Source: DASYXZ01 sp035946625 (GTDB lineage Bacteria; Acidobacteriota; Terriglobia; UBA7540). From it: a stretch of 64,000 nucleotides of DNA. The notes beneath the pieces were generated by a model. That model saw only the letters and a program-made list of their open reading frames with translations. It was not told the DNA's origin and ran no database searches. Location of the stretch: assembly GCA_035946625.1 (NCBI GenBank), contig DASYZE010000018.1, positions 1 to 64,000 of the forward strand, written 5' to 3'. Below are positions 54,834-64,000 of the stretch, piece by piece. Both the position numbers and the translations under genes were made by a program. Numbering within the stretch: position 1 is the first letter of the stretch; each line of letters starts with the position of its first letter.

Positions 54834-57800
54834 ATGGAGTCTTCTGAAAACCTCAATGAAATGCCTTTGAATCCCGATTGGAACCCTGAAAAGGCCCGCA
54901 CCTTCGAATCCCCGCGCCGCAAGGCGCCGTGGATTCTCATCGCCTCCTTCTTGTTTCTAACCGCGGCGGTGACGGGCCTCGTTTGGCATGATTTGCGCCT
55001 GGCCTATACTGGCGCCCTCACGCACTGGAAAGTTTTGTTGACCAATTCGGCCAACGACCAGGTGAGCCTGGCCGCGATGTGGCTGCGCGAACGGCAAATG
55101 AACGCCGAATTCATTGCAGAAAACCCCTCGACGGCTGGATTGCTGACCCATGCCGCCCAACACGGAAATAATGCGGAAATGCAGCAGAATGTGGATCGAG
55201 ACCTGAAGAGAATAACCGCTGTCAACGGCCTCCTGGCCGGAGTTGTGCTTGATCTCCAATGTCAAATCGTGGCCCGCGGGAGCACCGCCGGTGCCGGCGA
55301 CTCCGACTTTCAGCCGGTCTGTGAAAAGGTATACCGCGATAAGAAGTTTCATGTTATTGCCTCTGGCCTGGGCACGGGTGAGGTCCGCCTCAGCATCGCC
55401 GTTCCGGTATTTACTGAAGCAAAGCTGTGGCCCTCCGGCAAAAAGATCCATCCCATTGCGGGCATGGTTCTCCTGGTCACTAATCCTTGGAAGACGCTCC
55501 TTCCCTTTTTCGTGCCGGGGGGCGAGCCCGCTAAGACTCTTGAAACCGCGCTGGTTTGGTCCCGCGGAAAAGACTTAGTCGTTTTTTACCCGGCCCGTGC
55601 GGCGCGCGGCGAAAAATCGGTGATCGTCCAGTCGCTGAGCGGCACGACGTTTGAAGCGCGTGCGGCCTCCAGAGGCGACCTGGCTTTTGGCGAATTTACG
55701 GATCACCGCGGGGTACGGATATTGGGCGTTGCGAAACAAATCACAATGGCGGGAGACCACTTGGCGCGCATGATTGACCGGGATGAGGCCCTGGCCGAGT
55801 TCCATCATCGGATGGCTTTGGAGTTGCTTGCAGGGATTCTGTTGATCCTTTTGTTTGGGTTCCTGGCCGCAGGTGTGTACCGCCATACGGCTACCGAGGA
55901 ACTTATTGAGAAGCTGCATCAGCAGGAAGCGCTCCTCGCCCTTAAGAAAAATGTGGAGATTTCCGAGCAACGCTACCAGGCCTTATTTGAGAACGCCAAC
56001 GACGTCATTCTCACCCTCGACCTCGAAAGCAGAATCACTTCCATGAATAAGAGCGCGGAACTCGTCAGCGGATTCTCCCGGGAAGAGGCTCAAGGGCAAA
56101 GCGTTCTGCAGATTATCGCTCAGGAGCATCACGAAAGAATTCGCCAGATCGTTCAAGACCTGCTCGCAGGCAAGAAAGTTCCTTTGCACGAGGTTGCGCT
56201 CAACGCCAAAGACGGCCGCCACGTACTCGTTGAAGTTAACCGCCAGTTGATTTACAAGGACGGCCAGCCGGTGGGTATTCAGGTCATCGCGCGGGACATC
56301 ACTGAACGCAAGCGCGCGGATAAAGAATTGCAAGAAGAGAAGGCCTTCTCTGATGCGGTGATGAAGAGCCTGCCAGGCGCATTTTATGTTATCGACAGGC
56401 AGGGCCGGCTCATGCGGTGGAATAAGGGCGCGGAGAGCCTGGGCTATTCCGGCCAGGAGTTGACCGCCATGGGTCCCGACGCCCTCATTGCTGAAGAGGA
56501 TCGCGCGCTAATCGCCGCCAAACGGGAACAAGCGTTCGCCGAAGGCAGTTCCACGGCGGAGGCCCATATCGTCGCCCGGGACGGAAGGAAGATCCCCTAT
56601 CTCTTTTCGGCCGACCGCGCCGTCATAGGTGAAAACGTCTATGTGATTGGGACGGGCATTGACATTACCGAGCGCAAACAAATGGTGGAAGCGCTTCGCC
56701 ACAGCGAGGAACGTTACCGGGAGTTTATTTCGCACACCGCCGAAGGCGTCTGGCGGCTCGAATTTGAGCAGCCGATTCCTGTGGACATCCCTGAAGAAGA
56801 GGTTTTCAGCCGCATGCGCCAATTCGGATACCTGGCCGAATGTAATGATGCGTTGGCGCGCATCCTGGGTATGAACAGCGCCGCCGATGTCGTGGGCGCT
56901 CGTTTTAATGACCTGATCCCCATCGCGGACGAACTGTGGAATGAGCGCGTCCGGTCGCTGATCCGTTCGGGATTCGTGCAAAGAACTCTCGAGTTCAATT
57001 TTGTAGACCGCATGGGAAATTCCAAGGAGGTGCGGAGGACTGAAATCCCCATCGTCGAGAATGGAATGCTCATGCGAACCTGGGGCATCACCCGCGACAT
57101 CACCGAGCGCAAGCAGATGAGGGAGGCGCTTCGAGCCAGCGAGCAAAGGTACCGAGACTTTATTGCCCACAGCCAGGAGGGCCTGTGGCGAATCGAGTTT
57201 GAACCGCCCATCCCCGTGGGCCTGCCCGAGAAAGAAGTGGCGGCACGAATGTATTCGACCGGATACCTGGCCGAATGCAACGAGGCGCAAGCCCGCCTGG
57301 CAGGCTGGAACAACGTGGCGGAAAAAATTGGCGCCCCTCTGCGCGATCTTACGCTTCCCGCTGACCCCGAAGGCGTCGACCGAGTTTTGTCCATGATTCG
57401 TTCAGGATTTAAGCCCAGGGGCATTGAATTTCATTATGAAGACCGACAAGGCGTTCACCGGGACGTATTCCGGACGGAAGTCCCCGTGATCGAAAATGGA
57501 TTGCTCAAGCGGACGTGGGGCATCACTCACGACATTACCGAGCGCAAGCGCGCCGAGGAGGCGCTGCGGGAAAGTGAAGAACGATTTCGGCAGATGGCGG
57601 TGCACAGCCCGTTTGCGTTTTTACTCTGGGACGTACGCGAGCGGCGGCACGCCTATGTGAGTCCAGCTTATGAAACCATTTGGGGACTTACTCCGGAGAG
57701 CCTTTACCTCGACGTTGACGGATGGAAAAAAGCCGTCCATCCCGATGACCGCGCGCGCATGGAAAGGCGGGTGCTTGGCGATTTTCAGTCGCACCCCGAA

Positions 57801-60800
57801 AAGGAGGGCATCGAGGATGAATTTCGCATTGTTCGACCTGACGGATCCATTCGGTGGGTCCAGATGCACAGATTCCCAGTCCGCAACGAGGTGGGAGACG
57901 TATATCGAATCGGATTGATAGCCCAGGACGTTAGCGAGCGCAAGCACGCGGAAGAAGCTCTGAGGGAAAGCGAAGTCCGCTACCGAACTTTGGTTGATGA
58001 TAGTCTGGCACTGATTTGCACGCACGCATTGGATGGCACGCTGCTATCCGTGAATCCCGCCGCGGCGGCAATTTGGGGTGGATCTCCCGAGGAGCTTGCC
58101 GGAAAAAATATTCAAGAATTTCTCACCCCCTCCGACAGGAAGTTCTATGGCGAGTATATTGAGCGGATTCGAACCCATAATTTGGACTCTGGGGTGATGC
58201 AAGTCTTAAGCAAGGCGGGCGAAAAACGATCCTGGCTTTACAGGAACATATTGCGCCATGAAGCCGGTAAGGAACCCTTTGTTCTTGGATTTGCTCAGGA
58301 TATCACCGAGCGCAAGCAGGCGGAAGAGGCATTGCGTGAAAGCGAAGAGCGCTTCCGCCAGATGGCGGAGAACAGCCCTTACATGTTTTGGCTTTTTGAC
58401 GTCAAAACCGAGAAACTGCTCTATGTGAGTCCGGCCTACGAAAAGATCTGGAAGCGCAAAGTCGAAGACCTCTACGCCAGTCCCAGAATCTGGAGGGATT
58501 CGCTGCATCCGGATGATCGCGAGCGCGTCACCGCTGACTTCGACGCACGGGCCAGGGCAGAGGGATCTGAAAGCGAATTCCGAATCGTATTGCCTGATGG
58601 TTCGGTGCGTTGGCTCCATGGCCGCACCTTTCCACTTCGCGATGCTTCGGACCAGGTGCAACGCTTGGCTGGAATCGCCTACGACGTCACCGAACGCAAA
58701 CACGCCGATTTGGCCCTGAAGGCAAGTGAAGCCAGCCTTGCGGAAGCTCAACGAATCGGGCAAATGGGAAGCTGGGAATGGAATGCCCGCACCGATGAGG
58801 CCGTGTGGTCCGATGAGTTATACCGTCTTTACGGACTGGCGCCCGGTGCGATGAGTCCGACCGGTGATACTTTCATCAATCTGGTTCATCCGGAAGATCG
58901 CGAAGGAATCTATCTTGCTTCTGAAAAGGCGAACCAGGACGAGCAAACCTTGCGGGTGGGGTTCCGGGTCACCCGGACGGACGGCGAAGTGAGGTATTTC
59001 CAAACCCGGGCGGAAGTGGTTCGCGACTCTGCTGGAAATACTTTGCGCATGATCGGAACGAATCAGGATGTCACCGAGCGCGTTCGTGCGGATGAGGCTC
59101 TGCGCCAGAGGGAAAAAGAATTGGAGGAAGCTCAACGCCTAGCCAAGGTGGGCAGTTGGGCGATGGACATTCAGAGCCGCGCACTAACTTTGTCCGACGA
59201 GCTTTATCGCATCCTGGGCCTTGATCGCAACGGTTCTGTTCCGGATATCGAGACCATCGCGCGATGCTTCGCGCCTGAAACCTGGGCCCAAATTCAGATT
59301 GCAGGAGGCAAGACCACCGAAACCGGGCAACCCTTTGAGGTTGAAGGTGCGCTGAACTTGCCGGGCGGACGGAAAAAGTGGGTGCTTACCCACGGTGAAA
59401 TTGAGCGCGACAGGAACGGAAATCCAGTGCGATATCGCGGTACTGCACAGGATATCACTGAACGCAAAGAGGTGGAGGAAGCGTTGCGGTCGAGCCAGGA
59501 GATGTTCTTTAAGGCCTTCCACTCCAGCCCCGAGCCCATCAGCATCATGACTCTCGGCGACGGCCGGTTCATCGATGTCAACAAGGCTTTCTCCCATCAG
59601 CTTGGCTACGACCGCGCGGAAGTGATTGGCCACACGGTGGATGAACTGGGTCTGCAGCCGCTCGCCGGGCTGACCACTGAGCAAGTCCAGTTGTGGGAGC
59701 AGGGCGCTTTACGTGACTTGGAATTGGAGCTCTTCACAAAATTCGGGGAGGTGCGAACCGCCATCGTCTCTTTTGAGACGGTGGAGATTGGCGGCGTGCT
59801 CTGCATTCTTGCCCAGGGCCGTGATATCACTGAACATCGACGCGCTGAGAAGGCCCTCCGGATCAGCGACCTGCGCTATCGCGACTTCATCTCCCACAGT
59901 CACGAAGGCGTTTGGCGCATCGAGTTGGAATTGCCGATCCCTGTGGAAATGCCCGCCGAGGAGGCCACCGAACGCATGCTCCAATTCGGGATTTTCGCCG
60001 AATGCAATGACGCCATGGCGCGAATTTACGGCTTTTCGCGCTCGGAAGAGCTGGTCGGGAAACGCCTGGGAGAAATTATTCCCCGCACCGATACGTTGAG
60101 GCTGGAGTCGGCTCGAGCCGCGGCCAGGGCAGGATGGAAAAACAGGCAAGTGCAAATGCAGGCTTCGGACGCGGCGGGCAACACCAAAACGTTCTTGAGA
60201 ACGGAAGTTCCGATTGTCGAAAACGGGAGGGTGGTGAGAATCTGGGGCATCACGCGCGACGTCACCGAACTCACCGAGGCTGAAAACGCTTTGCGGAAGA
60301 GCGAAGCGAGCTTGGCAGAAGCGCAACGAATCGCGCGCATGGGAAGCTGGGAGTGGGACGTCTTGACCAATCAAGAGCAATGGTCTGATGAAATGTTCCG
60401 ACTTCTCGGCATGGAACCGGGCAAAGTGGAGCCGAGTCTGGAGGCGTTCCTGAATTTCGTCCATCCCGACGACAGGGAGGGACTTATCCTGGCGGGGGAA
60501 AAGGCGCAATTAGAACAACATTCACTTCAATATGAATACCGAGCGATCCGTACGGACGGTATCATGCGTATCTTTCGGTCGCGCGCAGAAATAGTCCGGG
60601 ATGCAGAGGGAAACCCTGTGCGCATGGTCGGGGCCACACAGGATGTTACGGAACATAGGCAGGCCGAGGAAGCGTTGCGTGTCTCGGAGGCAAGGTACAA
60701 GACGCTGATCGAAGGGGCACCAGAGGCCATCGTGGTGGCTGACATGGACACACAGAAATTCATTGATTTCAACGAGAATGCCATGCACCTGTTCGGACTA

Positions 60801-62567
60801 AGCAGGGAAGACCTTCTTAAGGTTGGCCCGGTGGATGTCAGCCCCCCTGCGCAGCCCGACGGGCAATCCTCACGTGATGGGGCTTTGGATTACCTCAGGC
60901 AAGTGCTGGCGGGCGAAAGCCCCGTCTTCGAGTGGGTTTACAGAAGCGCATATGGCAATGAGATTCCATGCGAGGTCCGCTTGGTTCGCCTCCCTGCCGC
61001 CGGTCGGAACCTGGTGAGAGGAAGCATCACCGACATCACCGAACGCAAGCAGGCGGAGGAAGAGCGGTCACGGTTGGTCTCGATTGTCGAATCCTCGGGT
61101 GACGCCATTGTGGGTGCCTCGCCTGAGGGTTTCATTACAGACTGGAACGCCGCCGCCGAGCGGGTTTACGGTTATACCGCCGAGGAGATCCACGGCAAGC
61201 ACGTATCGATCCTGGCCCCCTCAAGCGGGGCCAACGAAATTCCGGTCTTCCTGGAGAAAATCAATCAAGGAGAAAGAATATCTGATTTTGAGGCGGTCAG
61301 CCTCCGCAAAGACGGAACCGAATTTCCTGTCTCCATTACCATGTCGCCCATTCGGGACAGCCAGGGTGGAATTCTGGGGCTTTCGGGAATTATTCGCGAC
61401 ATTACCTCTCGCAAGAGGCTGGAAGAGCAGGTGACCTTGTCGCAGAAAATGGAGTCCGTGGGACGGCTGGCGGGCGGTGTGGCGCACGACTTCAACAACA
61501 TGCTCCAAATCATTCACGGCTACAGTGAGTTGGTGCTTGACGAACTATCACAAAATGATTCCTCGCGAGGACACGTCCAGGAAATCAAGAACGTCGTCGA
61601 ACGGGCGGCAGGTTTAACGCGCCAATTACTGGCCTTCGGACGCCAACAGGTTCTATCGCCACAAGTGATGGACCTGAACGTGGCCATCACCCACCTCAGC
61701 AAGATGCTGCGCCGTCTGATTGGCGAAGACATCAATCTGGAAATTCTCGAAGCCAAGAACCTGGGTCGCGTCAGAGCCGATCCCGGACAAATCGACCAGG
61801 TCATCATGAATCTGGCCGTGAACGCTCGTGACGCCATGCCTAAAGGGGGCAAGCTCACCATCGAAACGGCGAACGTCCTGGTGGACAATACTTTTGCTCT
61901 GGGGCACTTCCCCATGGCGCCGGGCAATTACGTGATGGTCTCGGTCTGTGACAGCGGCATCGGCATGGACGCCCAGACGCAAGCGCGCATCTTCGAGCCC
62001 TTCTTTACCACCAAGGAGAAAGGGAAAGGCACTGGGCTGGGCTTGGCCACGGTCTACGGGATCGTTAAACAAAGCGGGGGATATATTTGGGTGCAAAGCG
62101 AGCTCGGCCGCGGATCAGCGTTTCGGGTATACCTGCCGCCGGTTAAGGATGCGGCCACCATAAAAGAGGTGAAGGAGGTTCGGCCGCTGAAGGGCGGGAC
62201 AGAGACGGTGCTGCTGGTTGAAGACGAGGAGAACGTCCGCCTGTTGGTGCGCCGGGCGCTCCAAGCCAAGGGATACACCGTGCTCGAAGCCCAGAACGGC
62301 AAGGACGCGCTGCGAGTGGCGCGCCAGCACCAGGGCCCCATCCATTTGTTGATGACCGATGTCGTGATGCCCGGCATGGGCGGGCGGGAATTGTCCGAGC
62401 GCCTGATCCGCCTGCGGGGTGAGATGAAGACGCTCTATATGTCGGGCTATGCCAATGACGCCATCCATCACCACGGTACACTGAACCCGGGCACCGAACT
62501 TCTGCAAAAACCCTTCTCGGCAGATGTGCTGGCAACCAAGGTACGCGAGGTGCTCAAGAGTGTTTGA
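54834..62567 (+). CDS. Hybrid histidine kinase with 14 PAS domains
   Basis: 2577 residues. Transmembrane helix near residues 32-52, a periplasmic double-Cache-like domain to about 320, a second helix near 325-348, then 14 PAS/PAC units, each closing with a D(I/V)(T/S)ER-type motif near bases 56310, 56670, 57105, 57545, 57940, 58310, 58695, 59080, 59465, 59835, 60270, 60655, 61045 and 61410. Units 3, 4 and 11 are one subtype, 5 and 7 another, and 8, 9 and 12 a third, which points to internal duplication. Kinase part: H2218 in GGVAHDFNNML, N box NLAVNARDAM, GTGLGLATVYGI. The C-terminal receiver has D2509 in LLMTDVVMPGMGG. The ATG at 54834 (TGGAGG 7 bases before) is preferred over 54831. Confidence 0.93.
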   Translation: MESSENLNEMPLNPDWNPEKARTFESPRRKAPWILIASFLFLTAAVTGLVWHDLRLAYTGALTHWKVLLTNSANDQVSLAAMWLRERQMNAEFIAENPSTAGLLTHAAQHGNNAEMQQNVDRDLKRITAVNGLLAGVVLDLQCQIVARGSTAGAGDSDFQPVCEKVYRDKKFHVIASGLGTGEVRLSIAVPVFTEAKLWPSGKKIHPIAGMVLLVTNPWKTLLPFFVPGGEPAKTLETALVWSRGKDLVVFYPARAARGEKSVIVQSLSGTTFEARAASRGDLAFGEFTDHRGVRILGVAKQITMAGDHLARMIDRDEALAEFHHRMALELLAGILLILLFGFLAAGVYRHTATEELIEKLHQQEALLALKKNVEISEQRYQALFENANDVILTLDLESRITSMNKSAELVSGFSREEAQGQSVLQIIAQEHHERIRQIVQDLLAGKKVPLHEVALNAKDGRHVLVEVNRQLIYKDGQPVGIQVIARDITERKRADKELQEEKAFSDAVMKSLPGAFYVIDRQGRLMRWNKGAESLGYSGQELTAMGPDALIAEEDRALIAAKREQAFAEGSSTAEAHIVARDGRKIPYLFSADRAVIGENVYVIGTGIDITERKQMVEALRHSEERYREFISHTAEGVWRLEFEQPIPVDIPEEEVFSRMRQFGYLAECNDALARILGMNSAADVVGARFNDLIPIADELWNERVRSLIRSGFVQRTLEFNFVDRMGNSKEVRRTEIPIVENGMLMRTWGITRDITERKQMREALRASEQRYRDFIAHSQEGLWRIEFEPPIPVGLPEKEVAARMYSTGYLAECNEAQARLAGWNNVAEKIGAPLRDLTLPADPEGVDRVLSMIRSGFKPRGIEFHYEDRQGVHRDVFRTEVPVIENGLLKRTWGITHDITERKRAEEALRESEERFRQMAVHSPFAFLLWDVRERRHAYVSPAYETIWGLTPESLYLDVDGWKKAVHPDDRARMERRVLGDFQSHPEKEGIEDEFRIVRPDGSIRWVQMHRFPVRNEVGDVYRIGLIAQDVSERKHAEEALRESEVRYRTLVDDSLALICTHALDGTLLSVNPAAAAIWGGSPEELAGKNIQEFLTPSDRKFYGEYIERIRTHNLDSGVMQVLSKAGEKRSWLYRNILRHEAGKEPFVLGFAQDITERKQAEEALRESEERFRQMAENSPYMFWLFDVKTEKLLYVSPAYEKIWKRKVEDLYASPRIWRDSLHPDDRERVTADFDARARAEGSESEFRIVLPDGSVRWLHGRTFPLRDASDQVQRLAGIAYDVTERKHADLALKASEASLAEAQRIGQMGSWEWNARTDEAVWSDELYRLYGLAPGAMSPTGDTFINLVHPEDREGIYLASEKANQDEQTLRVGFRVTRTDGEVRYFQTRAEVVRDSAGNTLRMIGTNQDVTERVRADEALRQREKELEEAQRLAKVGSWAMDIQSRALTLSDELYRILGLDRNGSVPDIETIARCFAPETWAQIQIAGGKTTETGQPFEVEGALNLPGGRKKWVLTHGEIERDRNGNPVRYRGTAQDITERKEVEEALRSSQEMFFKAFHSSPEPISIMTLGDGRFIDVNKAFSHQLGYDRAEVIGHTVDELGLQPLAGLTTEQVQLWEQGALRDLELELFTKFGEVRTAIVSFETVEIGGVLCILAQGRDITEHRRAEKALRISDLRYRDFISHSHEGVWRIELELPIPVEMPAEEATERMLQFGIFAECNDAMARIYGFSRSEELVGKRLGEIIPRTDTLRLESARAAARAGWKNRQVQMQASDAAGNTKTFLRTEVPIVENGRVVRIWGITRDVTELTEAENALRKSEASLAEAQRIARMGSWEWDVLTNQEQWSDEMFRLLGMEPGKVEPSLEAFLNFVHPDDREGLILAGEKAQLEQHSLQYEYRAIRTDGIMRIFRSRAEIVRDAEGNPVRMVGATQDVTEHRQAEEALRVSEARYKTLIEGAPEAIVVADMDTQKFIDFNENAMHLFGLSREDLLKVGPVDVSPPAQPDGQSSRDGALDYLRQVLAGESPVFEWVYRSAYGNEIPCEVRLVRLPAAGRNLVRGSITDITERKQAEEERSRLVSIVESSGDAIVGASPEGFITDWNAAAERVYGYTAEEIHGKHVSILAPSSGANEIPVFLEKINQGERISDFEAVSLRKDGTEFPVSITMSPIRDSQGGILGLSGIIRDITSRKRLEEQVTLSQKMESVGRLAGGVAHDFNNMLQIIHGYSELVLDELSQNDSSRGHVQEIKNVVERAAGLTRQLLAFGRQQVLSPQVMDLNVAITHLSKMLRRLIGEDINLEILEAKNLGRVRADPGQIDQVIMNLAVNARDAMPKGGKLTIETANVLVDNTFALGHFPMAPGNYVMVSVCDSGIGMDAQTQARIFEPFFTTKEKGKGTGLGLATVYGIVKQSGGYIWVQSELGRGSAFRVYLPPVKDAATIKEVKEVRPLKGGTETVLLVEDEENVRLLVRRALQAKGYTVLEAQNGKDALRVARQHQGPIHLLMTDVVMPGMGGRELSERLIRLRGEMKTLYMSGYANDAIHHHGTLNPGTELLQKPFSADVLATKVREVLKSV

Positions 62568-62677
62568 GAGGCCATGATGGGTCAAAAAGGGGCAAAATGA
62601 TACCCTCACAAAAATTGTGCTCCAAAAACCTGCCTGCAAACCATGTAATTGCCTGGACTTAGAATAAGCTGTGACGG

Positions 62678-62718
62678 GTGTGACCCGTGTTACTCTTGTG
62701 ACGATTTCCGGGTCACAC
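62678..62718. promoter_or_regulatory. Inverted repeat GTGTGACCCG / CGGGTCACAC
   Basis: Perfect 10-base arms with 21 bases between, inside a stretch with three GTGAC words, about 110 bases after the giant kinase. It could be an operator or an RNA hairpin; no T-run. Confidence 0.4.
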
Positions 62719-62861
62719 CGCCCTGTGAGTACTTATAGGTTAATATATCATAGATAATATTATCCCGCTCCGCTCTCCCTCACCATTCTCCTCGCCCCCG
62801 CCCCAGTTTCCGCCCCGCCTCCTGCCCGATGGCATCAGGCCGCCCGCATTTCGCGCTCGCT

Positions 62862-63016
62862 CCCTGCACCTTCCCGATGAGGCGGACGCTGTGGCTCAAG
62901 CTGCCACCCGTAGAAGAATAGGCGCCGGTCACGAGGAGCTTATAAGCGCCCGGCGCGCTGCCGGGATTCCCGCCTCCGCCACCGGGCGCGCTGCCCGCAA
63001 CGTGTACGCGCAACAA
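62862..63016 (-). pseudogene. Possible fragment of an Ig-like surface-protein gene
   Basis: The minus-strand frame reads NPGSAPGAYKLLVTGAYSS then SLSHSVRLIGKVQ, like the closing strand pattern (PAGTYTLTVTGT...LSHSVTLTLTV) of bacterial Ig-like repeats in large secreted acidobacterial proteins. No start or remaining domains. Confidence 0.35.
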
Positions 63017-63071
63017 TGGTAACGTGATGGGGTTTTATTACTCGTCGGCGCGGACCGCTCTCTCGGGACCG

Positions 63072-63158
63072 GTCATTCCCGCGCGAGCGGGAATCCAGCC
63101 CGTCGCCGTCGCCTTTGCAAAGGCTTGCGAAGTGGATTCCCGCTTGCGCGGGAATGAC
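63072..63158. repeat. REP-like inverted pair (REPIN form)
   Basis: GTCATTCCCGC...GCGGGAATCCA (63072-63097) and TGGATTCCCGC...GCGGGAATGAC (63133-63158) are two hairpins in opposite orientation, 35 bases apart. Both are well preserved. Confidence 0.85.
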
Positions 63159-63308
63159 AATGCATGGACGCGCCGGGGGCCGGATCAACATGTAACAAAT
63201 ATTTAACTTGACAGCTATCGTACCGATATGCCGTAATGCGCACCTGTCGATTGGCACTATAACTGAGTGAGACTATCTGCCGGGTGAGTTTTCAATCGGA
63301 GGTGCCCG

Positions 63309-64000
63309 ATGTCACGCTCTTTGGCCCGCATCGTTTTTTTCGTTCCACTGGTACTTACAATTTCCCAGGCGCAGGCAACCGCTCAAACCATTTCGCCCGG
63401 CGTCACGCTGGCCTCGCAGTCTTTGCAGGCCGCAGTGGGCAGCACAACCCTGACAGACGCCACCCTGCAAGGCACAGTGAATTACACGGCCGGGTCGGAC
63501 GAGGAGAGCGGGACGTTCACGCTCGAAGTGAAGGGCAACCAGGAAAGCAAGCTGGCGCTGAACCTGAGCGGCGGCCAACGCACTGAAATTCGGCAATTGC
63601 AAGCTGGGGCGCGGGTAGACACAAGTGGCGTGGAGCACCCGATGGCGCTCCACAACTGCTGGGTGGATGCGAGCACGTTGTTCCCCACCTTCAGTGTGTG
63701 GGGCGCGCTGAATGACCAGCAAGTGGCAACCGCCTACATTGGGCAAACCGTCTGGGAGGGCGCGACGGTCGATCACCTCCAGATCTCCCGCGTGGTGCCA
63801 ACCGAAAGTGCGGCGATGACCACCGAGATCCAAAATTTGAGCGCCGTGGACCTCTACCTGGACGCAGGAACTCATTTGCCCGTCGCAGTTACTTTCAACG
63901 CGCACCCCGAGAGCGATCTAAACATCAACTTTCCGGTCGAAATCCTGTTCTCCGGCTATCAGAAAATGGACGGCGTCGTTGTCGCGACACACATCCAGAA
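63309..64000 (+). CDS. Secreted protein of unknown function (C-terminus beyond window)
   Basis: At least 230 residues, open to the window edge. Signal peptide 1-26 (ARIVFFVPLVLTISQAQATAQ). The mature part is rich in beta strands, for example SGTFTLEVKGNQESKLALNLSGGQRTEIR and LDAGTHLPVAVTFN, ending with VEILFSGYQKMDGVVVATHIQ. The last part is reminiscent of LolA-like outer-membrane lipid-carrier folds where a 'sugar' of VxFSxYQxVDGxxxP recurs, but this is weak. The ATG at 63309 has GGAGGTG 5-6 bases upstream. Confidence 0.75.
   Translation, partial: MSRSLARIVFFVPLVLTISQAQATAQTISPGVTLASQSLQAAVGSTTLTDATLQGTVNYTAGSDEESGTFTLEVKGNQESKLALNLSGGQRTEIRQLQAGARVDTSGVEHPMALHNCWVDASTLFPTFSVWGALNDQQVATAYIGQTVWEGATVDHLQISRVVPTESAAMTTEIQNLSAVDLYLDAGTHLPVAVTFNAHPESDLNINFPVEILFSGYQKMDGVVVATHIQ

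Larger units (their letters stand above)
62568..63308. other. Gene-poor region with repeat pair and possible gene remnant
   Basis: No intact gene. Holds the inverted repeat above, a decayed Ig-like fragment on the minus strand (62862-63016) and a REP-like pair (63072-63158). Confidence 0.5.

Overview
The window reads as a chromosomal segment of an acidobacterium (Acidobacteriota), inferred from gene content rather than any rRNA. Pointers are two very large two-part ABC-type permeases each paired with a PadR regulator (the 'acidobacterial duplicated orphan permease' arrangement), a Pkn-type Ser/Thr kinase, an rhs/YD-repeat relic of the style common in that phylum, a sedolisin protease, a proline-rich TonB with several membrane helices, and many in-cluster ribosome sites of the AGGAGG type. 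No tRNA or rRNA gene was seen.

Layout. 1-5.1 kb: a kinase gene running off the left edge, then dnaG and rpoD and a small zinc-ribbon membrane protein. 5.4-8.1 kb: a tiny Lys/Ala-rich secreted protein and a translationally coupled oxidoreductase/aminotransferase pair for sugar modification. 8.1-10.1 kb: gene-poor DNA holding a decayed rhs gene. 10.2-21.7 kb: sedolisin, a Yip1 membrane protein, tgt-yajC-secD-secF, then a TonB-ExbB-ExbD-ExbD-TPR lipoprotein operon. 21.8-29.0 kb: orphan sugar-binding lipoprotein, relA/spoT, rpmB, a parvulin-type foldase, a MITE-like element and a biotin carboxylase/biotin carrier pair. 29.6-34 kb: REP-like hairpins, a PadR-permease pair and a VapBC pair whose toxin gene has a stop codon. 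34.2-36.3 kb: a porin and a small PilZ-like protein.

36.7-62.6 kb is the centre of interest: a chemosensory cluster without any flagellar or pilus gene. It carries two CheR, CheX, CheD, CheA, CheW, CheB and one MCP, but the first half also encodes a degenerate receiver, an NtrC-type sigma-54 activator, a receiver coupled to a stand-alone EAL phosphodiesterase, a CheY and a GAF protein. The likely outputs are therefore transcription and cyclic-di-GMP rather than flagellar switching (inference). A PadR-permease pair and a TonB-like gene in reverse orientation split cheA from the MCP-cheW-cheR-cheB part, and the cluster ends with a 2577-residue hybrid histidine kinase carrying 14 PAS domains.

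The intergenic DNA is rich in small palindromic repeats (REP-like pairs at 29.6, 33.85 and 63.1 kb, a TGTAGAGGCGG hairpin at 43.7 kb, a terminal-inverted-repeat element at 26.7 kb). Two conserved genes, the kinase at the left edge and tgt, carry in-frame insertions of the same kind of intergenic repeat sequence.
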